A stretch of 64,000 bases of DNA from NCBI RefSeq assembly GCF_947495665.1, contig NZ_CANLZV010000005.1, positions 124,001 to 188,000 of the forward strand, in the 5' to 3' direction. Of the stretch, positions 28,001-35,668 are shown one piece after another. Position 1 is the first letter of the stretch. Every line of letters begins with the position of its first letter. This DNA comes from an uncultured Sunxiuqinia sp. GTDB lineage: Bacteria > Bacteroidota > Bacteroidia > Bacteroidales > Prolixibacteraceae. Under the pieces are notes generated by a model. The model saw only the letters and a list, made by a program, of their open reading frames with translations. It did no database searches and was not told the origin of the DNA. Position numbers and translations under genes: made by a program.

Positions 28001-28336
28001 GCTGAGGAGCAGCTTAAACAAATCAACCAGTTGTTGGAGCAAAACGTGGCGGATTTGGCTCACAAGAACTTAACGAGTGAAATGATTAGCAGACAGCAAT
28101 TAATTCTTAATAAATTATTAAAGGCTGAAAAGGCTGAAATGGAGAGAGATGTAGATGATCAGCGGGATTCTAAAACTGCCGAGGATAAATTTTACAGTAA
28201 CCCAATTGAATTTTTTGAGTATAAAAAGCATGAAAAACAATTGGAGGAAGTTATTGAAAGAAATAACTATCAGTTGCGGAAATTCTATGATCGGAAATAT
28301 AGGGAGTATATCAATAATCTAAGAAAGGAAAATTGA
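25055..28336 (+). CDS. DUF4175 family large membrane protein
   Basis: 1093 residues. Three predicted membrane spans occur at about 24-46, 52-78 and 160-182. Residues 195-480 are strand-rich, likely extracytoplasmic Ig-like modules. From about 490 to the end the protein is charged and Gln/Glu/Leu-rich, with long coiled-coil helices (for example LEEILNQVQKQNAEMNALK). This fits DUF4175, a Bacteroidetes family of about 1100 residues with no assigned function. The stop codon overlaps the TTG start of the RsbW-like gene, so the two are translationally coupled, and the set DUF4175-RsbW-ybeY-mnmG looks like one operon. An envelope-sensing or scaffold role is only a guess. Confidence 0.85.
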   Translation: MTEGYKHLVDKLELYIRKHSFYAFLRGIIVSTLLLLSYLVIVLLIEHFSYLGSFYRSLLFYFSVLFFAGVVIFYFVRPFFNLLGLTKSMSYKKAAEIISDHFPEIEDQIINIIELSKIDQESHQELVWASIDKKIEQLKIFNFSEAVSYRKLRGSLGMLLLLVCFSFLLAMTFPGLFSNTGKRLLAYKESFQKPAPFTFEILNDSLKVKKGTGLKLQVKCDGSKIPDLLYINIAGSNFLMTKKDTLFSYSLEHLNNSFGIYFTNLEYRSSNYQVEVLPSPAILEYSVEIKPPAYTGYESKQQSMLGDLEVPFGSKIKWVFKTMDTDSLFFAVNGVPIIVNPDSKTFTVEYMAKENVDYTVSIKNSYFDYRDLLRFRLDVIPDLYPKIDVAQLRDSVTYTRFYFKGSIADDYGFHDLNYHLMIKQQDSLIALPLLKNLHEQDFYFTFDFKELVGLTDRVDYYFSVRDNDYFHSYKEAVSETFQFVFPSLEELDQLDDQNFQDLELLMEESFELTHDIQQAIDELKFKSRSENSSDWEKQQLVTEILNKKKQLEEILNQVQKQNAEMNALKNSFSEEKAALVEKQRQIEELLDDVFDEELKKLFDEFNELAKEFDQAKFDELSRRSEMSMTDLENQLERNLQMLKRMKVEQELEELVDVLKVLGEEEKQIAYELDEHRNFDETNSKEIENQNKLKDIQNDLKNALELNQTLEQPMNLQSLDKEFEEINSTYDGVGESLQNKRKRKAVEQIQHNAENYDNASFILDQMMAMNMQQQQMENMRDLQQILDNLIYLSLNQEALYDEIRLLDQNDPRLNQVRLEQDHLIKQSQVVKDSLFAVAKRTPAIANVVTKELFKLELAMDKALDELEESRLHASLNQQQYAITSANNMALFLNEALDNLQKQMAYAMPGDQQCDKPGSDSSETMNLLKQAQQGMKEQLQQMIDQLKSGQSGKGSEQIGKTLAQQEMMQQMIRELLMNSEVGSAAEEQLKQINQLLEQNVADLAHKNLTSEMISRQQLILNKLLKAEKAEMERDVDDQRDSKTAEDKFYSNPIEFFEYKKHEKQLEEVIERNNYQLRKFYDRKYREYINNLRKEN

Positions 28337-28752
28337 AAAAGCGGCTCAGCATACCATCTCATTTAACCTATTTGTATGATGTTGAAAAATTCATACATTC
28401 GTTTCTTCAAGAAGCTGGACTACCTGGAACACAATTTGGATCTGTAATGTTAACTGTTTGTGAGTCAGTTAATAATGCTATTTCTCATGGAAACAGACAT
28501 AATATTAATAAGTTGGTTGATATTCGCGCTGAATATCAGGACAATATGATCTGTATTGAAATTGAGGATGAAGGCAACGGATTTGACCTACACGATATTC
28601 CAGACCCGACCGATACTAAAAATATTAAAAATGAGCGTGGAAGAGGAATATTCATTATTCGGAATTTAGCGGATGATGTTGAATTTGTGAATAATGGATC
28701 GTTGATAAAAATTAAATTTAAATTGAGTCGTGAACATCAACTTTTACTTTGA
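28333..28752 (+). CDS. RsbW/SpoIIAB-like ATP-binding protein (anti-sigma-factor kinase type)
   Basis: 139 residues. Start TTG at 28333, overlapping the previous stop as TTGA, with AGAAAGGAAAA just upstream as ribosome-binding site. GHKL ATPase motifs are present: N-box CESVNNAISHGN, G1 box IEDEGNGFDL and G2 box ERGRGIFIIRNLADDV. Members of this family phosphorylate an anti-anti-sigma partner or bind a sigma factor. No sigma factor, antagonist or phosphatase lies in the window, so the target is unknown. It overlaps ybeY by 23 bases. Confidence 0.85.
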   Translation: MKKRLSIPSHLTYLYDVEKFIHSFLQEAGLPGTQFGSVMLTVCESVNNAISHGNRHNINKLVDIRAEYQDNMICIEIEDEGNGFDLHDIPDPTDTKNIKNERGRGIFIIRNLADDVEFVNNGSLIKIKFKLSREHQLLL

Positions 28753-29143
28753 GGATATTGAAGAATTTCAATTAGACTTACCAAAAATTACTAGCTGGAT
28801 TAATAGTACAATTACCGAAGAAGGCCAGGAGCCTGGTGAACTTAGTTTTATTTTGTGTAGTGATGATTATTTGCTGGAGATTAACAAGCAGTATTTGAAC
28901 CATGATTACTATACTGATATTATCACTTTTGACTATGTTGAAGATGGCATTGTTTCAGGTGATATTTTTATTAGTGTCGACCGGGTCAAGGAAAATGCGG
29001 ATGAATATCAAGTTAGTTTTGCCAACGAATTGAACCGGATCGTTATTCACGGTGTTCTCCATCTGTTGGGCTACAAGGATAAGGAAGCAGATGAGAAGCA
29101 GCTTATGACCAGCAAAGAAGATTATTACCTGAGTGTGTATTAA
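28730..29143 (+). CDS. ybeY: Endoribonuclease YbeY (rRNA maturation factor)
   Basis: 137 residues; GTG start at 28730 inside the end of the RsbW-like gene. The zinc motif reads HGVLHLLGYKD: two His are present but the third ligand, His in E. coli, is Asp here, as I recall for other Bacteroidetes YbeY proteins. Other blocks are YLNHDYYTDIITFDY and SGDIFIS. YbeY takes part in 16S rRNA 3' end maturation and ribosome quality control. mnmG follows with its own -7 element. Confidence 0.92.
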   Translation: MNINFYFEDIEEFQLDLPKITSWINSTITEEGQEPGELSFILCSDDYLLEINKQYLNHDYYTDIITFDYVEDGIVSGDIFISVDRVKENADEYQVSFANELNRIVIHGVLHLLGYKDKEADEKQLMTSKEDYYLSVY

Positions 29144-29168
29144 GCTATTCATTTCTAAGCTTTTCTAT

Positions 29169-29176
29169 TAATTTTG
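29169..29176 (+). promoter_or_regulatory. -7 promoter element of mnmG (TAATTTTG)
   Basis: Perfect TAnnTTTG, 16 bases before the ATG at 29192. It covers an in-frame TTG at 29174, which therefore cannot serve as the start of transcripts made from here. Confidence 0.45.
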
Positions 29177-29191
29177 CCATCTAAATTTTTT

Positions 29192-31072
29192 ATGATGTTA
29201 CCTATTTATGATGTAATTGTCGTGGGAGGGGGGCATGCCGGTTGTGAAGCAGCCGTGGCAGCAGCCAATTTGGGGTCGAAAACCTTACTCATAACCATGG
29301 ATATGGGCAAATATGCTCAAATGTCTTGCAATCCGGCGATCGGTGGAATTGCCAAGGGACAGATTGTACGCGAAATTGATGCTTTGGGTGGATATACCGG
29401 CATTATTGCTGATCGATCGTCTATTCAGTTCCGCATGTTAAATCGCTCCAAGGGACCTGCTATGTGGAGTCCTCGGGTTCAGAGTGACCGCTTTCGCTTT
29501 TCGGAATACTGGCGAACGGTTTTGGAGAATACCGACAATCTGGATTTGTGGCAGGATGCGGTCATTCATTTGCTCCTTAAAAATGGCAAAGTGAAGGGAG
29601 TTAAAACAAGAATTGGAGTCGAATTTGAATCCAAAACCGTCATTCTTACCAATGGTACTTTCTTGAATGGATTGATGCATATTGGCCAATCCAAGATGGA
29701 AGGGGGTAGGATAGGGGAGTCGGCTTCTTATTTTATCAGTGATCAATTAGCAGAAGCTGGCTTTAAAACTGGTCGTTTGAAGACCGGAACTCCGGTCCGG
29801 ATTGATGGACGTTCTATTGATTTTTCGAAATTAACGGAGCAAAAGGGCGATGAAGGACATTATAAATTTTCCTATTTACCCGATGTGAAAAGCGAATTGA
29901 AGGGGAGGAGTTGCTGGATTACCTATACTTCTCCTGAAGTTCATGCAGCCTTGGAGGAAGGTTTTGAGGAATCTCCCATGTACGATGGAACGATTCAGAG
30001 TGCGGGTCCTCGTTATTGCCCCAGTATTGAATCAAAATTGGTAACATTTGCCGAGAAAAAGCAACACCAGTTATTCCTGGAGCCGGAAGGCGAAACGACG
30101 AATGAATATTATCTGAATGGCTTCTCAAGTTCCCTACCATGGCAGGTTCAGTATAAAGCTATGCGCCTGGTTCCTGGCTTGGAAAATGCCAAAATTTACC
30201 GTCCGGGTTATGCCATTGAATACGACTATTTCGATCCAACACAGCTTTACCACACGTTAGAAACAAAGCATATCCGCAACCTTTATTTCGGTGGACAGAT
30301 CAACGGAACGACCGGTTATGAGGAGGCAGCTGCGCAAGGTATTATTTGTGGTATTAATGCCCATTTAAAAGCCCATAATCAGGACGAATTTACTTTGGGT
30401 AGGGATGAGGCTTATATTGGTGTTTTAATCGATGATTTGGTCACGAAAGGTGTAGATGAGCCTTACCGGATGTTTACTTCGCGTGCCGAGTATCGTATTT
30501 TATTGCGCCAGGATGATGCCGATGTACGGTTAACGCCAAAGTCTTTTGAGCTTGGATTGGCCTCTCAGGAACGAATGGATTTACTGGAGGAAAAGTTAAA
30601 ATTGCGTGATCAAATTATTGAATTTGTTAGCAATTTTTCGATCAAGCCGCAATTTATAAATGCCGTTTTAGAAGCTAAAAATACTTCTCCGTTGAAACAA
30701 GGAGTAAAGCTAAAAGATGTTATTTCTCGTCCTCAAATTTCTATTTTTGATGTCATCGAACCGGTTACACCTTTTAAACGAATGTTGGAGATTGTACCTA
30801 AAAATCGCTTTGAAGAGATTGTAGAATCGGCCGAAATTTTGATCAAATATGCTGGCTATATAGAGCGTGAAAAATTGATGGCGGACAAGTTTAAGCGGCT
30901 TGAGAATATCAATATTGAAGGTAAGTTTGACTACGAAAAAATCCATACTATTTCCACCGAAGCGCGGCAAAAACTAACGCGCATTCAACCCAAAACAATC
31001 GGGCAGGCCAGCCGTATTTCGGGAGTTAATCCTTCCGATATAAACGTGCTTTTAGTGATGTTAGGACGCTAA
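29192..31072 (+). CDS. mnmG: tRNA uridine-5-carboxymethylaminomethyl modification enzyme MnmG (GidA)
   Basis: 626 residues from the ATG at 29192 (MMLPIYDVIVVGGGHAG). The FAD-binding motif GGGHAGCEAA is near the N-terminus. Family blocks include SCNPAIGGIAKG, RMLNRSKGPAMWSPR, ETDGLYFGGQ-like NLYFGGQINGTTGYEEAAAQG and a C-terminal domain ending SGVNPSDINVLLVMLGR. With MnmE it modifies the wobble uridine (U34) of certain tRNAs. mnmG is often close to oriC in bacteria. A perfect parS palindrome starts one base after its stop codon. Confidence 0.97.
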   Translation: MMLPIYDVIVVGGGHAGCEAAVAAANLGSKTLLITMDMGKYAQMSCNPAIGGIAKGQIVREIDALGGYTGIIADRSSIQFRMLNRSKGPAMWSPRVQSDRFRFSEYWRTVLENTDNLDLWQDAVIHLLLKNGKVKGVKTRIGVEFESKTVILTNGTFLNGLMHIGQSKMEGGRIGESASYFISDQLAEAGFKTGRLKTGTPVRIDGRSIDFSKLTEQKGDEGHYKFSYLPDVKSELKGRSCWITYTSPEVHAALEEGFEESPMYDGTIQSAGPRYCPSIESKLVTFAEKKQHQLFLEPEGETTNEYYLNGFSSSLPWQVQYKAMRLVPGLENAKIYRPGYAIEYDYFDPTQLYHTLETKHIRNLYFGGQINGTTGYEEAAAQGIICGINAHLKAHNQDEFTLGRDEAYIGVLIDDLVTKGVDEPYRMFTSRAEYRILLRQDDADVRLTPKSFELGLASQERMDLLEEKLKLRDQIIEFVSNFSIKPQFINAVLEAKNTSPLKQGVKLKDVISRPQISIFDVIEPVTPFKRMLEIVPKNRFEEIVESAEILIKYAGYIEREKLMADKFKRLENINIEGKFDYEKIHTISTEARQKLTRIQPKTIGQASRISGVNPSDINVLLVMLGR

Positions 31073-31088
31073 TGTTCCACGTGGAACA
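31073..31088. promoter_or_regulatory. parS: parS (ParB-binding) site
   Basis: TGTTCCACGTGGAACA, a perfect 16-base palindrome that fits the bacterial parS consensus TGTTnCACGTGnAACA at every fixed position. It starts immediately after the mnmG stop and ends 17 bases before apt. parS sites load ParB for chromosome segregation and cluster around oriC. No parA or parB lies in this window. Confidence 0.88.
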
Positions 31089-31105
31089 CAAAAAAGAAAT
31101 CAACT

Positions 31106-31624
31106 ATGAATTTAAAAGAAATCATCCGGGAGGTGCCGGATTACCCCGAAAAGGGGATTAGTTTTAAAGATATTACAACGATGCTGAAAGATCCGGTTGC
31201 CTTTAAGCAAGTGGTCAATGAAGTATACGAAACATTCAAGGATAAAGGAATCACCAAAATTGTTTCACTCGAATCCCGAGGTTTTATTGTTGGTGGAGCT
31301 GCAGCTTATTTGTTGGATGCCGGCTTTGTTCCAATCCGCAAAAAGGGGAAATTGCCAGCCGAAACTGTTGCCGAATCTTACGAGTTAGAATACGGTTCAG
31401 ATACGATTGAAATGCATAAAGATGCCCTGTGTCAAGACGACGTTGTGTTGATTCATGATGATCTTTTGGCGACCGGAGGAACGGCTTTGGCAGCTCTGAA
31501 TTTGGTTGAAAAAATGAATGTCAAGAAGGTCTATTTTTCGTTTATCTGCGATTTGAAATTTATTGAAAACGGAAAAAAAGAGACCCTTTCGAAATATGAA
31601 ACCCACACCTTGGTTGAGTACTAA
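31106..31624 (+). CDS. apt: Adenine phosphoribosyltransferase
   Basis: 172 residues, the standard Apt length. The start MNLKEIIREVPDYPEKGISFKDIT and the PRPP loop DVVLIHDDLLATGGTALAA are diagnostic; SLESRGFIVGGAAAYLL and IRKKGKLPAETV also match. It salvages adenine with PRPP to AMP. It lies 33 bases after mnmG, with the parS palindrome between them. Confidence 0.96.
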   Translation: MNLKEIIREVPDYPEKGISFKDITTMLKDPVAFKQVVNEVYETFKDKGITKIVSLESRGFIVGGAAAYLLDAGFVPIRKKGKLPAETVAESYELEYGSDTIEMHKDALCQDDVVLIHDDLLATGGTALAALNLVEKMNVKKVYFSFICDLKFIENGKKETLSKYETHTLVEY

Positions 31625-31667
31625 TTAGCATTTTTTATCGTTGAAATATTCTGCCGTAAATAGAAAC

Positions 31668-33461
31668 ATGGATGCCTTAAAAAAGCAGGTTTCCGTCTTG
31701 CCGGATCAGCCTGGGATTTATCAGTATTTTGATAATACCGGCAAGATTATTTACGTTGGGAAGGCCAAAAATCTGAAGAAGCGAGTAGCCTCTTATTTTT
31801 CAAAGAATCATGAAAATCGAAAAACGGCCTTGCTCGTTCGAGCTATTGCAGACATCAAACATTTGGTGGTGGAGACCGAACAAGATGCCTTGTTGCTCGA
31901 AAATAACCTGATAAAAAAATATCAGCCCCGCTACAATATTCGTTTGAAAGATGACAAAACATACCCGTGGATTGTCATCAAAAATGAACGTTTTCCGAGA
32001 GTGTTTCAAACCAGAAATGTAATACGCGACGGCTCCCAATATTTTGGTCCTTACACTTCGGTTATGACGGTGCGTACCTTGCTGGAGCTTTTCCGGAAAT
32101 TGTATAAACTGCGAACGTGTAAATACAATCTTTCGCACGAAAATATAAGTACTGGAAAACTCAAAGTTTGTTTAGAATACCACATTGGAAATTGTTTGGG
32201 ACCGTGTGAGGCGTTTCAGCGGGAAGAAGAATACAACGAGTACATTGCTGAAATCCGGAATATTTTAAAGGGGAATATTTCTGTTGTCATTAATTATTTG
32301 CGCGAATTAATGCATCGTTATTCTGAGAATTTTCAGTTTGAAGAGGCCAATTCGGTCAAAGAGAAATTGCAAATTCTGGAGAAATTTCAAAACCGGTCCA
32401 CGGTTGTTAGTGCTACCATTACAGATGTGGATGTGTTTTCAATTGATGTGGTTGAAAAAGCAGCCTTCGTCAATTACTTGAAAGTAATCAACGGAGCGAT
32501 TGTTCAAACTTACACCACGGAAATAAAAAAAGCCTTGGATGAAACAAAGGAGGAGCTTTTAGAATATGCGATTGTTGATATTCGTCAAAAAATATTTTCA
32601 AATGCTAAAGAGTTAATTGTTCCTTTCGAACCGGAATTTGAATTGGACAAAGTCACGTTTAAAGTTCCGGTTAGGGGAGATAAGAAGAAACTCCTGGATT
32701 TGTCTCTTCGAAATGCGAAGTATTTTCGTTTGGAAAAAGAGAAACAGCAAACTCTTGCTAAGCCGAAAGATGGTAGTCGTCGGATTTTAGAAACCCTGCA
32801 GCGCGATCTTCAGTTAAAGGAGTTACCCAGCCACATTGAGTGTTTTGATAATTCGAATTTGCAGGGTACAAATCCGGTTGCCGCTTGTGTTGTTTTTAAA
32901 AATGGCAAACCTGCTAAAAAGGAATATCGCCATTATCATGTTAAGACGGTGGAGGGGCCTAACGATTTTGCTTCGATGGAAGAAATTGTTTACCGACGCT
33001 ACAAGCGATTGTTGGATGAAGGGAAAACGCTTCCACAATTAATCATCATCGATGGGGGTAAGGGGCAACTTGGAATGGCATTGAACGCGCTGGGGGTTTT
33101 AAAGCTTCGTGGAAAAATTGCCATCATAGGAATTGCCAAAAAACTGGAGGAAATATTTTTCCCGGGTGATCCGGTTCCGCTATACCTGGATAAAAGTTCT
33201 GAAAGTTTGAAGTTGATTCAATTTGCCCGGGATGAAGCTCACCGGTTTGGAATTACCTTTCACCGAAAATTACGATCCAAAAATTTTATCCACTCGGAGC
33301 TTGAAAAAATCCCCGGAGTGGGGGAGAAGACCATTCAGGCACTTTTAAAGCGATTTAAGAGCGTTGAGAATTTAAAAAAACAACCCTATCGGTTGGTTGC
33401 CGATGAAATAGGCGATTCTAAAGCAGTTAAAGTGTTCGATTTTTACAAATTAAGCCGCTGA
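31668..33461 (+). CDS. uvrC: Excinuclease ABC subunit C
   Basis: 597 residues from the ATG at 31668 (MDALKKQV); a TTG at 31641 would add 9 residues. The GIY-YIG nuclease is at about 15-95 (GIYQYFDNTGKIIYVGKAKNLKKRV), the UvrB-binding UVR motif at about 205-240, the RNase H-like domain with HIECFDNSNLQGTNPVAACVVF, and helix-hairpin-helix motifs at the end (LEKIPGVGEKTIQALLKRF). It makes both incisions in nucleotide excision repair after UvrAB damage recognition. It lies 43 bases after apt and is convergent with rsgA. Confidence 0.97.
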   Translation: MDALKKQVSVLPDQPGIYQYFDNTGKIIYVGKAKNLKKRVASYFSKNHENRKTALLVRAIADIKHLVVETEQDALLLENNLIKKYQPRYNIRLKDDKTYPWIVIKNERFPRVFQTRNVIRDGSQYFGPYTSVMTVRTLLELFRKLYKLRTCKYNLSHENISTGKLKVCLEYHIGNCLGPCEAFQREEEYNEYIAEIRNILKGNISVVINYLRELMHRYSENFQFEEANSVKEKLQILEKFQNRSTVVSATITDVDVFSIDVVEKAAFVNYLKVINGAIVQTYTTEIKKALDETKEELLEYAIVDIRQKIFSNAKELIVPFEPEFELDKVTFKVPVRGDKKKLLDLSLRNAKYFRLEKEKQQTLAKPKDGSRRILETLQRDLQLKELPSHIECFDNSNLQGTNPVAACVVFKNGKPAKKEYRHYHVKTVEGPNDFASMEEIVYRRYKRLLDEGKTLPQLIIIDGGKGQLGMALNALGVLKLRGKIAIIGIAKKLEEIFFPGDPVPLYLDKSSESLKLIQFARDEAHRFGITFHRKLRSKNFIHSELEKIPGVGEKTIQALLKRFKSVENLKKQPYRLVADEIGDSKAVKVFDFYKLSR

Positions 33462-33474
33462 TAAATAGATTTTT

Positions 33475-33524
33475 AGATTGAATTATTAACTGTTTTTATT
33501 CGTTCGTTTTTTTATTCAATCTAG
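33475..33524. terminator. Inverted repeat between convergent uvrC and rsgA
   Basis: TAGATTGAAT (33475-33484) and ATTCAATCTA (33515-33524) form a perfect 10-bp stem enclosing a T-rich 30-base loop, in the 64-bp convergent gap. It could act as a terminator for either gene, but no clean T-run follows outside the stem. Confidence 0.35.
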
Positions 33525-33525
33525 C

Positions 33526-34473
33526 TCAATTTCTGTACTTCACATCGTTATCAAGCAAGCCGAGGTATGAAAAATAGCGACTATCAGCGATTTCACCTTC
33601 ATTGACATATCTTTTCACCTCGCAGTTGGGTTCGTGGGTATGCGTGCAATTGTAGTACTGACATTTTTCAAGAAGCTGAAACATTTCAGGAAAGTAGTGT
33701 GATATTTCTTCCTTCTCCATTTCCAAAACACCAAAACCTTTTATTCCGGGAGTGTCAATAATGTAGCCTCCAAACTTCAACTCAAACATTTCGGAAAAGG
33801 TGGTGGTGTGTTTTCCGGTTTGGTGGTAATCCGAAATTTCTTTTGTTCTTAAATGCAAGCCTGGTTCGATGGTATTGATGAGGGTTGATTTTCCAACGCC
33901 TGAGTGACCCGCAAAAACATTCGTTTTATCCTGCATCCAACTTTTGAGGGTATCCATCCCTTCTTTGGTCTTGGTTGACGTTTTTAAACAGCGGTAGCCT
34001 ATTTTTTCATACAGTTCAATAAGCTCATCCATTTGTTGGTGTTGTTGGCTGTTGTAACGATCAATCTTATTAAAGATTAAAGTACATGGAATACGATAGG
34101 CTTCAGCCGAAACTAAAAAGCGATCAATAAAAGTTGTTGTGGTGACCGGGTAGTTGATGGTTACCACCAAAAAAGCCTGATCAATATTGGTGGCAATAAT
34201 GTGCGATTGTTTTGAGAGGTTTGGCGATTTACGAATAATATAATTTTTTCGTTCGATAATCTTCGTAATCAATCCATTATTTACGTTGGTATTTTCTTCG
34301 CTTTCTTCTTCAACAAACTTGAATTCGACATGGTCGCCCACAGCAATGGGATTGGTACTTTTAATCCCTTTTAAACGGAATTTTCCTTTGATTTTGCATT
34401 CGACTTTGGCGCCAGTCTCAGACTTGACGGTATACCAACTTCCGGTAGATTTTATAACGATTCCTTTATTCAA
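33526..34473 (-). CDS. rsgA: Ribosome small subunit-dependent GTPase A
   Basis: 315 residues; start TTG at 34473, with no better start codon. N-terminal OB-fold domain (residues 1-75), then a circularly permuted GTPase: G4 FNKID comes before G1 [12 protein letters not shown] and G3 DTPGIKGFG. The C-terminal zinc-binding helix domain has [17 protein letters not shown]. RsgA checks the decoding centre in late 30S subunit assembly. A -7 element lies upstream. Confidence 0.95.
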   Translation of the reverse strand: MNKGIVIKSTGSWYTVKSETGAKVECKIKGKFRLKGIKSTNPIAVGDHVEFKFVEEESEENTNVNNGLITKIIERKNYIIRKSPNLSKQSHIIATNIDQAFLVVTINYPVTTTTFIDRFLVSAEAYRIPCTLIFNKIDRYNSQQHQQMDELIELYEKIGYRCLKTSTKTKEGMDTLKSWMQDKTNVFAGHSGVGKSTLINTIEPGLHLRTKEISDYHQTGKHTTTFSEMFELKFGGYIIDTPGIKGFGVLEMEKEEISHYFPEMFQLLEKCQYYNCTHTHEPNCEVKRYVNEGEIADSRYFSYLGLLDNDVKYRN

Positions 34474-34525
34474 CTTCTAAATTTTTGTGGTGAAGAATGT
34501 ATATCTTTCGATTTCTATTCTAATT

Positions 34526-34533
34526 CAAAAGTA
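34526..34533 (-). promoter_or_regulatory. -7 promoter element of rsgA (TACTTTTG)
   Basis: Perfect TAnnTTTG on the minus strand, 53 bases before the rsgA TTG start, in the divergent gap with xth. Confidence 0.4.
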
Positions 34534-34542
34534 AGAAAAATA

Positions 34543-35310
34543 GTGAAACGGATTTTAAGCTATAATGTGAATGGCATACGGGCTGCCATAAAAAGGGGTT
34601 TTCAGGATTGGTTAGTCAATGAGGCTCCTGATATTATTTGTCTTCAGGAAACGAAAGCACAGCCCGGGCAAATGGAGGAAGAAACTTTTCAATCTCTGGG
34701 CTATCAAATTTATGCCCACTCGGCCGTAAAGAAAGGATACAGCGGTGTGGCTATTTTGTGTAAAGAAAAACCTGACCATGTGGAGTATGGGATGAATAAC
34801 CCGAAATATGATGTTGAAGGAAGGGTGATCCGCGCTGATTTTGGTGATTTAAGCGTGCTGAGTGCTTATTTTCCTTCGGGAACTACCGGAGGCCCCAGAC
34901 AGGACTATAAGATGGATTTTCTGGCCGATTTTCAGGCTTATTTGAATGAACTGCGCAAAGAACGACCCAATTTGGTGGTTTCGGGCGATTATAACATTTG
35001 TCGTTTATGGATTGATATTCACAATCCGGAGAAGCAGCAAAATACTTCGGGATTTTTGCCGGAAGAGCGGGAGTGGTTCCAGCAGTTTGTTGATGATGGG
35101 TATTGTGATAGTTTTCGGGAGATTGTTTCCGAGCCGGACCAATATTCGTGGTGGAGTTACCGGGCTGGCTCGCGGGCACGCAACAAGGGCTGGCGAATTG
35201 ATTATCACATGGTGACTGAACCCTTAAAATCAAAGGTGAAAGGAGCTGGTATTTTGGCCGATGTGGTTCATTCGGACCATTGCCCTGTTTGGGTTGAGCT
35301 GGATGCTTAA
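34543..35310 (+). CDS. xth: Exodeoxyribonuclease III (AP endonuclease)
   Basis: 255 residues; GTG start at 34543. Active-site blocks of the Xth/APE1 family are present: SYNVNGIRAA, ICLQETKAQPGQ with the metal-binding Glu, SAYFPSG, VSGDYNIC, WRIDYHMVT and the C-terminal HSDHCPVWVEL. It cleaves abasic sites and has 3'-5' exonuclease activity in base excision repair. The gene is divergent from rsgA, and a parS-like site lies just past its stop. Confidence 0.95.
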   Translation: MKRILSYNVNGIRAAIKRGFQDWLVNEAPDIICLQETKAQPGQMEEETFQSLGYQIYAHSAVKKGYSGVAILCKEKPDHVEYGMNNPKYDVEGRVIRADFGDLSVLSAYFPSGTTGGPRQDYKMDFLADFQAYLNELRKERPNLVVSGDYNICRLWIDIHNPEKQQNTSGFLPEEREWFQQFVDDGYCDSFREIVSEPDQYSWWSYRAGSRARNKGWRIDYHMVTEPLKSKVKGAGILADVVHSDHCPVWVELDA

Positions 35311-35316
35311 AAGGCT

Positions 35317-35332
35317 TGTTCCACGTGAAAAA
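35317..35332. promoter_or_regulatory. parS: Second parS-like site, one mismatch
   Basis: TGTTCCACGTGAAAAA matches TGTTnCACGTGnAACA except for A instead of C at position 15. The left arm and the core CACGTG are intact. It begins 7 bases after the xth stop, 4.2 kb from the perfect site. Confidence 0.6.
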
Positions 35333-35386
35333 ACAGGATCGTAGCGCTGTGGCTTATTAGCAAAAGGTTGCGCGTGCTAAAAACGG

Positions 35387-35575
35387 CTATGATTTTTTGA
35401 TTCGCCTGATTAAAAGAAACAGGAACGTGACAAGTAAGAGGGCAATGAGTAGTAAGCCTGTTAAGTATCCGAAGTCATAACTGTTAAAACCATCTGTTTG
35501 CAAGAGATGATTGATCAGCCGGATGATTACAAAAATCAAAGCAATAGAAACGAGACCAAACGCTGCTTTTTTCAT
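35387..35575 (-). CDS. Small two-span membrane protein of unknown function
   Basis: 62 residues. Two hydrophobic helices (about 4-22 and 36-56) are separated by a short polar turn, and the protein ends in the basic sequence RRIKKS, which suggests the C-terminus is cytoplasmic. Good start and stop with no overlapping gene; the coding composition fits. Family not recognised. A strong hairpin lies just upstream. Confidence 0.6.
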   Translation of the reverse strand: MKKAAFGLVSIALIFVIIRLINHLLQTDGFNSYDFGYLTGLLLIALLLVTFLFLLIRRIKKS

Positions 35576-35591
35576 GGAATTTAAAATAGAG

Positions 35592-35630
35592 ATCCCTTCA
35601 GTTAACTAATAACTGAAGGGATGTTTTTTT
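35592..35630. terminator. Strong hairpin with T-run, possibly bidirectional
   Basis: ATCCCTTCAGTTA (35592-35604) pairs perfectly over 13 bp with TAACTGAAGGGAT (35610-35622), loop ACTAA. On the plus strand GTTTTTTTT follows; on the minus strand TCTATTTTAA follows. Placed after the minus-strand Bor-like gene, so it most likely ends that transcript. Confidence 0.75.
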
Positions 35631-35668
35631 TCGATCATTAAGACTTTAGGCTTCCTTAAACCTGTTCT

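Noticed and set aside
33284-33292. TTATCCACT in uvrC, and similar 8-of-9 DnaA boxes in metG (about 39782) and btuB (about 53519)
   Set aside because: Single, scattered and inside coding sequence; no cluster or AT-rich element around them.
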